Source: Bog-756 sp963824645 (GTDB lineage Bacteria > Actinomycetota > Acidimicrobiia > Acidimicrobiales > RAAP-2). Taken from it: a stretch of DNA of 64,000 nucleotides. The DNA is taken from NCBI GenBank assembly GCA_963824645.1, contig CAWGQC010000009.1, positions 279,704-343,703 of the forward strand, in the 5' to 3' direction. The notes below the pieces were generated by a model, which was not told the DNA's origin, did not search any database, and saw only the letters and a list, made by a program, of their open reading frames with translations. The position numbers were made by a program, and so were the translations under genes. Shown here piece after piece: positions 36,079 to 45,316 of this stretch. Each line of letters starts with the position of its first letter. Within the stretch, counting starts at the first letter, position 1.

Positions 36079-37663
36079 TCAGACAGGTTTGGCTGTGCGT
36101 GTCTCCTGGGTGGGCATGTGCTGGACCGACGGCACCGGGTAGGGCGGTTGGTTGGTGGCGATCTCGAGCAGATCGTTCTCGCTGCATCCCTTGGCCGCCA
36201 CGTAGGAGGGATCGTTGCGGGTGGGGGGCAGGGGTGGCACCGTGGTGTCCACGTGGTCCTTGAACAGGGTCGAGGTGAGATCGCCCACCGTGTTCCGCCG
36301 CCAGGCGGAGAGGTTGGGGGCCTTTACGCCGAAGCGTTCCTCGATGAACCGCAACTGCGACGTGTGGTCGAAGGTCTGCGAACTGATGTGGCCGCCCCGA
36401 CTGAAGGGCGAGATGATCAGAAGGGGAACCCGGAAGCCGAGGCCGAGGGGACCGGCCACACCGTCGGCGTCGGCCGGCAGCGGGTCCACCGACAGGAACT
36501 CCCCTTTCGTGCCGGGAGGTGCCACCGGCGGCGGAACGTGGTCGAAGAATCCGTCATTCTCGTCGTACATGTGGAACAGCACGGTCTTCGACCAGACATC
36601 CGGATTGGAGACCAGCGTGGACAGAACCTGGTCGGTGAACCACTCCCCCAGAAAAGACGGCGCCGGAGGATGCTCGTCGTAGCCCACCGGGGTGCTGATC
36701 CAGCTCACCTGGGGCAGGGTGCCCGACGCCACGTCGGCGGCGAAGTCACCGGGGAAGGTCTGCTGGAAGGCCTTCTGGTAGAGGGGCGAGGAGGGGCTCT
36801 GGTACTGGGAGAAGTAGGGGAGCACGCTGTCGGTGGTCAGACCCACCTTCTGCATGGTGGCGATGCTGTACAGGTCCCCGCCCGGGTTGTAGTACTTCCA
36901 ACTGATGCCGGCGTCCTCCAGGACCTCGGGCATGGTGTCCCAGTGCACGCTGAAAATGGCCGAGGGACTCCCGTTGGTCTTGACCACCGGGCCGCCGGCC
37001 TAACCCGGCCGGGTCGAGGGTGCCCGACATCTGCATGAGCCGGTTGGGATGGGTCGGGCCCATGACCGAGCAGTGGTAGCCGTCACACAGCGTGAAGGCG
37101 TCGGCCAGGGCGTAGTAATAAGGCAGGTCGGCGCGGGTGTAGTAGCCCATGGTCAGGGTGCCCTGGGACGGGCCCTCGTTCTGCAGTTCGGTGTGGACCC
37201 GGACGAAGGAGTCCATCCGTCCCTCGTTGCGGCACTGGTGCTGGGGCCCCCAATTGTGGGTGAGGTCGAAGGTGCAGTCGGCCACGTCGGTGGACACCGT
37301 GTCGAGGTGGAAGGGCAGGAGTCGTCCCGGCGGTGACGATGTGGCGTTGGTCGGCCAGGCCTGGGAGAAGGCTCCCAGATCATCGGCCGGGTGGTCGTCG
37401 AAGCCCCGCGCCCCCGGATAGGTCCCGTAGTAATGGTCGAACGACCGGTTCTCCATCATGAGGAAGATCACGTGCTCGACGGCCCCGAGGTCCGAGCCGG
37501 CCGGCGGCACGGAAGCAGACTTGGCCACCGTGGACGGGGGTGCCGATGAGGTCCGCCCGCAGGCGGCCAGCAGACCGGCCCCGGACACCGCCCCCGCCGC
37601 CAGCAACTGGCGCCGGCTTATGCCGCGCTGGCCCCCGTTGTTACTCCCCCGCTCCGTTGCCAC
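36079..37663 (-). pseudogene. Tat-exported phospholipase C / acid-phosphatase-family lipoprotein, one-base frameshift
   Basis: Start GTG 37663 (an ATG at 37756 adds a low-complexity leader). The Tat motif SRRQLLAAG is followed by a hydrophobic stretch and lipobox LLAAC, so a Tat lipoprotein. EHVIFLMMENRSFDHYYGTY is the signature of the bacterial phosphoesterase (phospholipase C) family; DLTHNWGPQHQC and PTHPNRLMQMSGTL follow. At 36991-37001 an extra base breaks the frame; without it GLAGGPVVKTN continues into WKYYNPGGDLYS, DENDGFFDHVPPPVAP and FSRGGHISSQTFDHTS, the conserved second half, ending 36079. Probably hydrolyses phosphodiesters outside the membrane. Likely functional if the indel is an assembly error. 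Confidence 0.82.
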
Positions 37664-37759
37664 GGCGCCCACCGTAGCTTTCCGATCGTCCGCCTGTCCC
37701 CGACCTCCGGTCCCATCTTCCCGGGACCGGAGTGGTCGGAACGGGGCATCAGTCAAACC

Positions 37760-37820
37760 CTGTGCATCAATCGCCGGCTGTGCATCAGGCGCAGCCTGTG
37801 CATCAAATGGCCGGCTGTGC
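37760..37820 (+). repeat. Tandem 18-bp direct repeats upstream of the phospholipase gene
   Basis: CTGTGCATCA recurs at 37760, 37778 and 37796 (period 18), with a truncated CTGTGC at 37815. The array lies between the stop of the propeller protein and the start of the phospholipase gene. Could be an operator array or slippage product. Confidence 0.6.
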
Positions 37821-40043
37821 TCAGCCGAAGCTCATGCCCACCACCGGCTTGTTGAGGGTGATGTTCCCGGTGGAACCCTGGAAGGGGGCGTGGAAGGCGA
37901 AGATGCCGCCGTCCCGGGCCACCTCGTAGTAACCACCGGTCACGAAGTCATAGGCCATGCCCACCACCGGCTGGTTGAGGGTCAGGTTGCCGGTCGACCC
38001 GGCGAACGGGGCGTTGAAGGCGAACAGTCCGCCGTCCGAGGCCACTTCGTAGTAGCCGCCGGTGGCCGTGTCCACGGCCATGCCCACCACCGGCTTGTTG
38101 AGGGTGATGTTGCCGGTGGAGCCCAGGAAGGGGGCGTTGAAGGCGAACAGGCCGCCGTCGGCTGCCACCTCGTAGTAACCACCGGTGGCCGGGTCGAAGG
38201 CGATGCCCACGATGGGCTGGTTGAGGTGTGATCCCCCCATCGACCCGAAGAAGGGGGCGTTGAAGGCGAACACCCCGCCGTCACTGGCCACCTCGTAATA
38301 GCCGCCGGTGCGCGAGTCGAAGGCGATGCCCACGATGGGGGCATTGAGATGGGTGGCGCCCATCGATCCGTAGAAGGGGGCGTGGAAAGCGAACACCCCG
38401 CCGTCACTGGCCACCTCGTAGTAGGCCCCGGTATCGGGCACGTTGGCCATACCCACCACCGGCTGGTTGAGGACCAGGTTGCCGGTCGATCCGTAGAAGG
38501 GGGCGTTGAAGGCGAACAGGCCCCCGTCCGAAGCGGCCAGCTGGTACCCGGACAGGTTGGGGTAGGTATTGATGAAGCCGTTTATGAGGCTGCCGGGGAG
38601 GGCATAGAAGCCGGCCAGTGCACACGAGCCGCCCACGCAGGACACCGGGTCGCCGATGAACTCCTCACCCACGCCCAGTTCGACCTGGTGGGGCACCATG
38701 GCGTTGGAGGGCAGGATGGCCAAGGACTTGGTCCACGTCCCATCGGCCAGCGTGGCGACCAGCCCGTCCCCCCCGGCGCCCCCTTCGATGTTCGTCTCTC
38801 CGGCGGCGGTGCACGATCCGGGCCACGAACAGGACACCCCCAGGAGGATCGACTCGTCGGCCGGGTTGAGCGAAGCACCCGAGAGGGTGGCCGGGGCCCA
38901 CGCCCCTCCCTGGTAGGTCTCGACCAAGGGGGATCCACCGGTGGCCGTGCTGTAGCCGCCGACGGCCACGCAGTAGGTGGTTGTCGGGCAGGACACCCCG
39001 AACAGAACCTGGAAACCGTCAGGTGATCCCGCATCGTCGTTGGCGGGAAGCGGTGGGCTGGTGGCGGTGGCCGTACCGTTGACGATGGTGTTGATCAATG
39101 GCGCCTCGGACGAACCACTCTCATAGGCACCGACGGCCACGCAGGTCGAGACGGACGGACAGCTGACCCGCTCGAGCGCCGCTTCGGCGCCGGCCAGCGG
39201 GCTGGCGCCGCTTTCGGCCCGCCACGTCCCTCCCGACAGAGTCTCGATGACGCTGGCCGACTGGTCGCCGGGCATTTCATAGTTGCCGACGGCCGTGCAC
39301 GAACCCGGTGCGCCGCAGGCGGAGGAGGTCAGTTCCACCTCGGGATCGGCATCACTGGGACCGGGAAGGGTGGCGCCGGTGGCGTGCCATGTCCCATTGG
39401 CCAGCACTGACAGGAGGCCCTGCTGCTCGTGGCTGGTGTCGTCATAGCTTCCGGTGGCCACACAGGAGCCGACCGCGGGACAGGTCACCGACATCGGGAC
39501 CACGTCCGGATCGGACGCCGCGTTGCCCGGTACAGGGGTGGTGACCGCCGTCCAGGTGGACCCGCTCTGGGTGAGCGTGAAGCCTTCCGTGTTCGCCCCG
39601 AGGGCGTAGGAGCCGAGAGCCACACAGGACCCGACAGCCGGACAGGTCAGAGCCGTAACGAAGGACTCGGTGGCGGACCCCGCCCCCGGAGGCAAGGGGG
39701 CCTCCAGGGCCGTCCACGAGCCGTCCTTCAGAATCTCCACCAGGCCACGGGTCCCGGAGGTGGTCGGGTAGGCCCCTACCGACACACAGTTTCCGGGGGC
39801 GGCACAGGCGGTGGCCAGCAGCTCGGATTCGTGGTTGGAGGCGGCATTGCCGGGCAGGACGGCACCGGTGCCCGCCCAGGTCGGTGCGGTGGCCGATGCC
39901 TTGCCGACCGGCCCGACCAGCGCGCCCACGCCCACCAGGGCGAAGAGGGCCAGAGCGGCACCGAGGGAACGGCGCCAGCGTCGTCCGCCTTCGGCCCCGG
40001 TGTCGTGCCCGTGGCTCAGTCCGTCCGACGTGGGTGTCCGCAT
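37821..40043 (-). CDS. Secreted protein: Cys-paired CVAVG repeats plus GGYYEVASDGG repeats
   Basis: 740 residues from ATG 40043. Signal peptide around residues 25-52 (SLGAALALFALVGVGALVG). About eight repeats of the type LTCPAVGSCVALGSY spaced 50-60 residues apart, each with two cysteines five to seven residues apart, parallel the 32408 protein. The C-terminal part has seven 41-residue repeats (LFAFNAPFYGSTGNLVLNQP, VVGMAVDTATGGYYEVASDG). Same two-part architecture as 32408 but clearly diverged, with YYEVA replacing YWLVA. Surface or secreted; function unknown. Confidence 0.8.
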   Translation of the reverse strand: MRTPTSDGLSHGHDTGAEGGRRWRRSLGAALALFALVGVGALVGPVGKASATAPTWAGTGAVLPGNAASNHESELLATACAAPGNCVSVGAYPTTSGTRGLVEILKDGSWTALEAPLPPGAGSATESFVTALTCPAVGSCVALGSYALGANTEGFTLTQSGSTWTAVTTPVPGNAASDPDVVPMSVTCPAVGSCVATGSYDDTSHEQQGLLSVLANGTWHATGATLPGPSDADPEVELTSSACGAPGSCTAVGNYEMPGDQSASVIETLSGGTWRAESGASPLAGAEAALERVSCPSVSTCVAVGAYESGSSEAPLINTIVNGTATATSPPLPANDDAGSPDGFQVLFGVSCPTTTYCVAVGGYSTATGGSPLVETYQGGAWAPATLSGASLNPADESILLGVSCSWPGSCTAAGETNIEGGAGGDGLVATLADGTWTKSLAILPSNAMVPHQVELGVGEEFIGDPVSCVGGSCALAGFYALPGSLINGFINTYPNLSGYQLAASDGGLFAFNAPFYGSTGNLVLNQPVVGMANVPDTGAYYEVASDGGVFAFHAPFYGSMGATHLNAPIVGIAFDSRTGGYYEVASDGGVFAFNAPFFGSMGGSHLNQPIVGIAFDPATGGYYEVAADGGLFAFNAPFLGSTGNITLNKPVVGMAVDTATGGYYEVASDGGLFAFNAPFAGSTGNLTLNQPVVGMAYDFVTGGYYEVARDGGIFAFHAPFQGSTGNITLNKPVVGMSFG

Positions 40044-40307
40044 GTCTGCTCCTTACAAGTAGATGTCCGCCCGGGGCACTAGGGCCGCGTCTGCCGGCCG
40101 GTCGGTGCGCGCAGCTTGGCACACCCATCACCGGAAAACGCGGATCTGCCCGACGGTGCCGGCGCCGTTATCGTGGTGTGAGGCGGTTGGACGCTCGGTC
40201 CACCGGGTAGGACCTCGGGTAGGAACCGGGAGCACGGACTGAGGACTGCAGCCGACACCGCATCGGTGGGCTCCCGCAAGCGGGACGACTTCGAGGAGGA
40301 ACACGCC

Positions 40308-40529
40308 ATGGAGGAACGAACCGAGCCTGATCAGGCCACCGTCGATGCCGAGGAGGCTGAGTCCACCCGGGCCCATGTGGCCGACCGCCACCCAGAGGCG
40401 GGCGAGGAAGCCGCCGCCGATGAGGAGTTGGAAGCGCTCGGCGAGGAAACCCGCCGGGAGGTTGCCGCCCACGAACAGGAGATGAACCGGATCGGGGCGG
40501 CCACCAAAGGCGAAGGAGCCATCCCCTGA
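40308..40529 (+). CDS. Small acidic, helical protein
   Basis: 73 residues from ATG 40308, preceded by GAGGAGGAA at good spacing. Glu/Ala rich (EEAESTRAHVADRHPEAGEE, AADEELEALGEETRREVAAH), predicted all-helical and soluble, no cysteines. The strong ribosome-binding site supports expression. Not recognised; stress-related small proteins often look like this. Confidence 0.55.
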   Translation: MEERTEPDQATVDAEEAESTRAHVADRHPEAGEEAAADEELEALGEETRREVAAHEQEMNRIGAATKGEGAIP

Positions 40530-40661
40530 CCACGGCCGGGAATGCCCTGTTCTGGCCGTTCTGACCTAGGCTGACCTGGACTTTTACCGCGGGATAGGCC
40601 CCTGGGGGTCACCCGTGGGTTTGCCCTGGAGGGACGGAGGCGGCTAATTTTTCATCCCATT

Positions 40662-41744
40662 GTGTTTCGCGCCCGGTTCTCACCGATGGCGGAGTCAAAC
40701 GCAGCGCACCGTCGGCCCCTGGTTGCGGCGGTGTTCCTCTCGACTCTCCTCGCTTCGGCCTCCTTGTGGGTCATCGCCGCCCCGGCACCGGCCCGGGCCG
40801 ACCCGATCGCCAGCCTCAAAGCCCAGGCCACGACCGTCTCCCAGGAGCTCGTCCAACAACAGCTGCAAGTGGGGGCGTACCAGCAGCAGTACTCGATCGC
40901 CTCGGCCAAAGTGGCCTCCGACGCCGCTTCGGTGGCCCAGGTCGACCAGCAGATCGCCCAGGACCAGGCTCTCATCGCGGCCCGAACGGCCGCCGTGCGC
41001 CGGCAGGCCATCCGCTCGTACATGGATTACGGGTCGGGTTCGTCGAGCGCCGAGGCACCCCTGTTCTCCGGTAACGAGGAGCAGGTTCAAGAGGCCAGCG
41101 AGTACTCCGATGTAGCCGCCGGATCCATCACCACGGCAGTCGACGGACTCCGGTCCGCTCAGGGCACGCTTCGGACCGACCAGGCCATCCTGCAACAGCA
41201 GCAGTCGGCCGACCTGGCCGATCAGCGCAGCGCCTCGGGCGCTCTCGGCCACGCCGACGGCACCCAGCAGCAACTCGAACGGTTGCAGGCCCAGGTGACC
41301 GGTCAGCTGGCCGCGGCCGTGGCCCAGCAGGCGGCGGCCCAGGCGGCGGCGGCGGCCGCCGCGGTCAGAGCGGCCCAGGCGGCGGCCCCCCCGTCGACGG
41401 CCACCCCCGACGCCGCCGTCAGTCCGGCCGCCCCGGGCGTACCGGTCTCCTCGACCGCCGACCCGGCCACCACCAACGCCGACCCGGCCCTCAACCCCTT
41501 CCTCCAGTGCGTGGTCCAAGCCGAATCGGGCGGCAACTACGGTGCGGTCTCGCCCAACGGGCTCTACATGGGCGCTTTCCAGTTCAGCCAATCCACCTGG
41601 AACATGGCGGCGGCGGCGGCCGGTCTGCCCCAGCTGGTGGGTGTCCACCCCAACCTGGCCTCCAAGGCCCAGCAGGACGCCGTGGCCGTCGCTCTCTACT
41701 CCCTCGACGGGGAGCGTCCGTGGCTCGGCGATCGTTGTAGCTAG
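40662..41744 (+). CDS. Secreted coiled-coil protein with C-terminal transglycosylase/Rpf-like domain
   Basis: About 360 residues; GTG 40662 or ATG 40686 (neither has a good ribosome-binding site). Signal peptide LVAAVFLSTLLASASLWVIA ending ARADP. Residues about 50-220 are a Gln/Ala-rich coiled coil (SLKAQATTVSQELVQQQLQV), like the regulatory coiled coils of cell-wall hydrolases. An Ala/Pro linker leads to the catalytic domain: FLQCVVQAESGGNYGAV (catalytic Glu), NGLYMGAFQFSQSTWNMAAA and AVALYSLDGERPWLG. This matches resuscitation-promoting-factor/lysozyme-like muralytic domains of actinobacteria. Probably cleaves peptidoglycan during growth or division. Confidence 0.82.
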   Translation: MFRARFSPMAESNAAHRRPLVAAVFLSTLLASASLWVIAAPAPARADPIASLKAQATTVSQELVQQQLQVGAYQQQYSIASAKVASDAASVAQVDQQIAQDQALIAARTAAVRRQAIRSYMDYGSGSSSAEAPLFSGNEEQVQEASEYSDVAAGSITTAVDGLRSAQGTLRTDQAILQQQQSADLADQRSASGALGHADGTQQQLERLQAQVTGQLAAAVAQQAAAQAAAAAAAVRAAQAAAPPSTATPDAAVSPAAPGVPVSSTADPATTNADPALNPFLQCVVQAESGGNYGAVSPNGLYMGAFQFSQSTWNMAAAAAGLPQLVGVHPNLASKAQQDAVAVALYSLDGERPWLGDRCS

Positions 41745-41768
41745 CGGTAGTCGTTGACCGGCGCCACC

Positions 41769-41807
41769 CGATCGCCGTAGCCGATCGCCGCAGCCAATCG
41801 CCGCAGC
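41769..41807 (+). repeat. Three 13-bp direct repeats between convergent genes
   Basis: CGATCGCCGTAGC, CGATCGCCGCAGC, CAATCGCCGCAGC run head to tail; a fourth, diverged copy (CGATCGTTGTAGC, 41729-41741) overlaps the end of the transglycosylase gene. Confidence 0.6.
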
Positions 41808-42316
41808 TACCCGAGCGGTCCGGCCCGGCCGGTCATCCGGCACCCGCCACCGGCCCGGCACAATGCGCAGTCCGGCCCGTCACCGGCGGCATGGGCCAGA
41901 CAGTGGGCGGCCCGCTCCTCCACAACTTCAATCAGCAGGGGATGAGGGCCGAGCGGGGCCGCCACCAGGTAGCGGATCCCCGGATGGCGGGCGGCGGCGG
42001 CGGCGGCCAGGGCGGGGATGTCGGTGTCCCAGTGCTTTCCCGGGCCGAGGAAGTAGGGGGCGATCACCACGGTGGTGGCCCCGGCCGCCACGCAGGCGTC
42101 AAAGGCGGTGCCGATCGAGGGTTCGGCCAGCTCCATGTGGGCCGGTTGCACCGTGCGGATGGCTCCCCGTGTCGGCCAGGCCTGCACGAACTCCTCGTGG
42201 CCGCGGTTGGCCTCCTGGCGTCGGGAGCCATGGTCGACGACCACCAGCCCGACCTGTTCCCCACCCGGTGCCTCGGTCCCTTCCGGCGGATGGTGGCGCC
42301 TCGGACGGTCGGTCAC
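41807..42316 (-). CDS. CbiX/SirB-like chelatase
   Basis: 169 residues from GTG/ATG 42316. VGLVVVDHGSRRQEANRGHE contains the first metal-binding His, and VIAPYFLGPGKHWDTDIPAL the second; HMELAEPSI lies between. Single-domain CbiX proteins insert Co2+ or Fe2+ into sirohydrochlorin for cobalamin or siroheme. The C-terminal CALCRAGGGCR adds cysteines that could bind a metal or iron-sulfur cluster. No other tetrapyrrole genes in the window. Confidence 0.85.
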   Translation of the reverse strand: MTDRPRRHHPPEGTEAPGGEQVGLVVVDHGSRRQEANRGHEEFVQAWPTRGAIRTVQPAHMELAEPSIGTAFDACVAAGATTVVIAPYFLGPGKHWDTDIPALAAAAAARHPGIRYLVAAPLGPHPLLIEVVEERAAHCLAHAAGDGPDCALCRAGGGCRMTGRAGPLG

Positions 42317-42341
42317 GGACCGAGGCTACCGGGGCGGCAAA

Positions 42342-42773
42342 TCAGCGGGCGCTGATGTACTCCATCAGTTCGTTGCGGTCCCTCTCCAACTCGCCCATGC
42401 GGCTCTTGACCACGTCACCGATGCTGATGATGCCGCACAGAAGGGCTCCCTCGACCACCGGGACGTGACGGATCCGCTGTTCGGTCATCAGATTCATGAT
42501 GGATTCGACGTCGTCGGTCGGTGTGCACACCTGGACATTGGTGGACATGATCGAGGCCACTTTGGCCTCGAGGAACCCGGGACGTAGTTCGGACAGCTGT
42601 TGGACGATGTCACGCTCGGACACGATGCCTTCGATCTGTAGTCGGTCCGGTGAGACGACCAGTGCTCCGATCCGGTGACGCACCAGGTCAGCCACCACGT
42701 CGCCCACGGTGGCGTCGGCACTGATGGTGGCTACGGCGAAGCCTTTGCCCTCGAGCAGGTCTGCGACAAGCAT
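42342..42773 (-). CDS. CBS-domain pair protein
   Basis: 143 residues from ATG 42773. Two CBS motifs: DLLEGKGFAVATISADATVG to GIVSERDIVQQL, and IMSTNVQVCTPTDDVESIMN to GIISIGDVVKSRM, making one Bateman module. Stand-alone CBS pairs bind adenine nucleotides (AMP, ATP, SAM) and modulate partners or act as redox/energy sensors. It lies 25 bp downstream of CbiX in reverse order on the same strand; co-transcription is possible. Confidence 0.88.
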   Translation of the reverse strand: MLVADLLEGKGFAVATISADATVGDVVADLVRHRIGALVVSPDRLQIEGIVSERDIVQQLSELRPGFLEAKVASIMSTNVQVCTPTDDVESIMNLMTEQRIRHVPVVEGALLCGIISIGDVVKSRMGELERDRNELMEYISAR

Positions 42774-43025
42774 TGAAAATCCCCTTCCCTACTGTTGACC
42801 CGGTCCCCCGGGTTCTACCCCCTCCCCCCAGATCTACCCGTTCCCGGGAACCTCCCGTTCCCCCAGGACGGGGCACATGAGCCCCGCCGACATCTTCGCG
42901 CCAAGCGGTCCGGAACGGAACAGCCGCCCTCAAGTTGCAATGAAGTTGACCCCAAATCGACGGCCAGGCCCAGGCCGGGGCCCCCTGGGTGGTAATGCCG
43001 GGTCTGGACAGTCCCCTCTTCTACG

Positions 43026-43679
43026 ATGTTTGCAATGCCCCCTCCGCCTGAGCCAGTCGAATCCACCCAGTCTGGATCGACGGGGGGATCGTCCGAGTTG
43101 GCCGAGGCCCGGTCGGAGTCGCCCGGACCGGGGGAATCGGCCGGTGGGAGCTCATTCTCACGCAAGTGGGTCCAGAGGGCCGAAGCCGACCGTCGGGCCC
43201 GCGCCCGACTGAGGATCGAAGCCGAGGGCGTGGTCGTCCTCAACGACCGACGGGTACCCGGAACCCGGTCAGCCATCAAATGGATCGCCGTCTCCTCGGG
43301 TGGCGTCTTCGTGATCGATGCCAAGCACTACCGGGGTCTGGTCCACGTCAAACGGACCGGTCCGGTCTGGGATCTCGGCCCCCAGGAGCTCCACGTCGGC
43401 CGGAGGAACTGCACCCCCTTGGTGGACAACGTGAGCGAGCAGGTGGACGTGGTCCGCTCCGCCCTGGATACGACCACCTGGGGCGCCGAGGTACCGGTCT
43501 ACGCCGTTCTCTGTCTGACCCGGGCCGAATGGGGTTTCGCCTCCGCCGTCGAGATCAGTGATGTCTACGTGGCCTGGCCCCGTCTGGTCCAAGGCCGGGT
43601 GCAGGCTCCCGGCGTCATGGACTCGCCCGCCGTGCACGAGGTCTCGGAGATGATCGCCCAACACCTGCCCGTGGCCTGA
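43026..43679 (+). CDS. NERD (nuclease-related) domain protein
   Basis: 217 residues from ATG 43026 (another ATG at 43035). The first 60 residues are Pro/Ser/Glu-rich and probably disordered. Then LRIEAEGVVVLNDRRVPGTR, IKWIAVSSGGVFVIDAKHYR (Asp and Lys of the restriction-endonuclease-like D...DxK core) and LVDNVSEQVDVVRSAL, VPVYAVLCLTRAEWGF, the regular NERD pattern. NERD proteins are presumed nucleases or DNA-processing factors; the substrate is unknown. Single-gene unit upstream of zwf. Confidence 0.8.
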   Translation: MFAMPPPPEPVESTQSGSTGGSSELAEARSESPGPGESAGGSSFSRKWVQRAEADRRARARLRIEAEGVVVLNDRRVPGTRSAIKWIAVSSGGVFVIDAKHYRGLVHVKRTGPVWDLGPQELHVGRRNCTPLVDNVSEQVDVVRSALDTTTWGAEVPVYAVLCLTRAEWGFASAVEISDVYVAWPRLVQGRVQAPGVMDSPAVHEVSEMIAQHLPVA

Positions 43680-43812
43680 CCCCGGGCCGTAGCCCCACCC
43701 CAGCGGGGGCGCCGGGCCCGTTCACACACCTCTTGCACTCCGGACACGGAGTCGAAACAGAGGCGGCCTACGGTGGGGTTCCGTTGCGGAGGGCAGAACC
43801 CGTGGATCAACC

Positions 43813-45309
43813 ATGAGCTCAGTCGTGGACCCGGAGATGATCACCAGCTGGGAGCCGGACCAGGCCGTCGACGCCCCGGCCTTGGCCGAGCGGCCCCACG
43901 TCATCGTCCTGTTCGGGGCCACCGGTGATCTGGCCCGCCGCAAGCTTCTGCCCGGGCTGCTCCGCCTCTCCCATGCCGGTCTCCTGCCCGAGTGCGTCAT
44001 TGTCGGTACCTCGTTGGAGGATCTCGATGATGACGTCTTCCGCCGATTCGCCCTCGACGCCTGCCGCCAGTTTGCCCGCCACGAGGTGGTCGACGCCCAC
44101 TGGTCGACCTTCCAGGGCCGGCTCCGCTTCGTCTCGCAGGCCCACGGACCGGGTGCGCTGGCCCGGGTGGTGAACGACGCCGAGGACGCTCTGGGGCGGC
44201 GCTGCCGCCGACTCCACTACCTGAGCATCCCACCGACCGCCGCCGGCGCCGTGGTCCGGACCCTGGGTGAGGCCGGACTGGCCGATCGGGCCCGGATCAT
44301 CATGGAGAAGCCGTTCGGCACCGACCTGCGCACGGCCCGGGTGCTCAACGAAGCCGTGCACAGTGTCTTCAGCCCCGACCAGGTCTACCGGATCGACCAC
44401 TTCCTGGGGAAGGAAGCGGCCCAGAACATCCTGGCTTTCCGTTTCGCCAACGGCCTGTTCGAGCCCATCTGGAACCGGGGCCACATCGATCACGTCCAGA
44501 TCGACGTGCCCGAAACCCTGTCGGTCAACACACGGGCCGCTTTCTATGAAACCACCGGCGCATTCCGCGACATGGTGGTGACCCATCTGTTCCAGGTGCT
44601 GGCCATCATGGCCATGGAACCGCCCACCTCTCTCGAACCCCGGGCCATCAACGAGGAGAAGAACAAGGTGTTCCGGTCGATGCTGCCCCTCGACGTGTCC
44701 CAGGTGGTGCGGGGCCAGTACGAGGGGTACCGGGATATTCCGGGCACCGCCGACGACAGCCAGACCGAGACGTTCGTCGCCCTCAAATGCGAGATCGACA
44801 ACTGGCGGTGGGCGGGGGTGCCCTTCTATCTGCGTACCGGCAAGAACATGGCCCAGGGGGCCCGGATCATCTCCATCGCCTTCCGCGAACCGCCGAAGAG
44901 CATGTTCCCCTCCGGTTCGGGTATCGGGGCCCACGGTCCCGACCACCTGACCTTCGATCTGGCCGAATCGTCCAAGCTCTCGCTCTCCTTCTACGGCAAG
45001 CGCCCGGGCCCGGGGATGCAACTGGACAAGCTGAGCCTCCAGTTCGCCCTGCACGAGACCGGGCACGAGACCGACGTGCTCGAGGCCTATGAACGTCTCA
45101 TCCACGACGCCATGAGCGGCGACCGGACGCTGTTCACCTCGGCGGAAGACATCGAACGACTGTGGGAGGTCTCCGCTCCCCTGCTCGAGAACCCACCGGA
45201 CGTGGATTTCTATCCGCCGGGATCGTGGGGACCGGCCCGCATGGGCGACCTCATCGCCCCCAACGCCTGGCGACTGCCCTTCGAGAGGGGTTGGCGCACG
45301 GCGGAGTGA
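43813..45309 (+). CDS. zwf: Glucose-6-phosphate 1-dehydrogenase
   Basis: 498 residues from ATG 43813. NADP+-binding motif GATGDLARRKL at residues 35-45; EKPFGTDLRTA; substrate/active-site motif RIDHFLGKE at 193-201 (catalytic His); C-terminal EAYERLIHDAMSGDRTLFTS and WGPARMGDLI. Full length. It oxidises glucose-6-phosphate to 6-phosphogluconolactone, feeding NADPH to biosynthesis. Usually found with tal, pgl or opcA; here it stands alone. Confidence 0.95.
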   Translation: MSSVVDPEMITSWEPDQAVDAPALAERPHVIVLFGATGDLARRKLLPGLLRLSHAGLLPECVIVGTSLEDLDDDVFRRFALDACRQFARHEVVDAHWSTFQGRLRFVSQAHGPGALARVVNDAEDALGRRCRRLHYLSIPPTAAGAVVRTLGEAGLADRARIIMEKPFGTDLRTARVLNEAVHSVFSPDQVYRIDHFLGKEAAQNILAFRFANGLFEPIWNRGHIDHVQIDVPETLSVNTRAAFYETTGAFRDMVVTHLFQVLAIMAMEPPTSLEPRAINEEKNKVFRSMLPLDVSQVVRGQYEGYRDIPGTADDSQTETFVALKCEIDNWRWAGVPFYLRTGKNMAQGARIISIAFREPPKSMFPSGSGIGAHGPDHLTFDLAESSKLSLSFYGKRPGPGMQLDKLSLQFALHETGHETDVLEAYERLIHDAMSGDRTLFTSAEDIERLWEVSAPLLENPPDVDFYPPGSWGPARMGDLIAPNAWRLPFERGWRTAE

Positions 45310-45316
45310 GCCGTGT

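Noticed and set aside
40530..40661. Possible c-di-AMP (ydaO) riboswitch before the transglycosylase gene
   Set aside because: Such switches often precede rpf-type genes, but the conserved core sequences are not present here.
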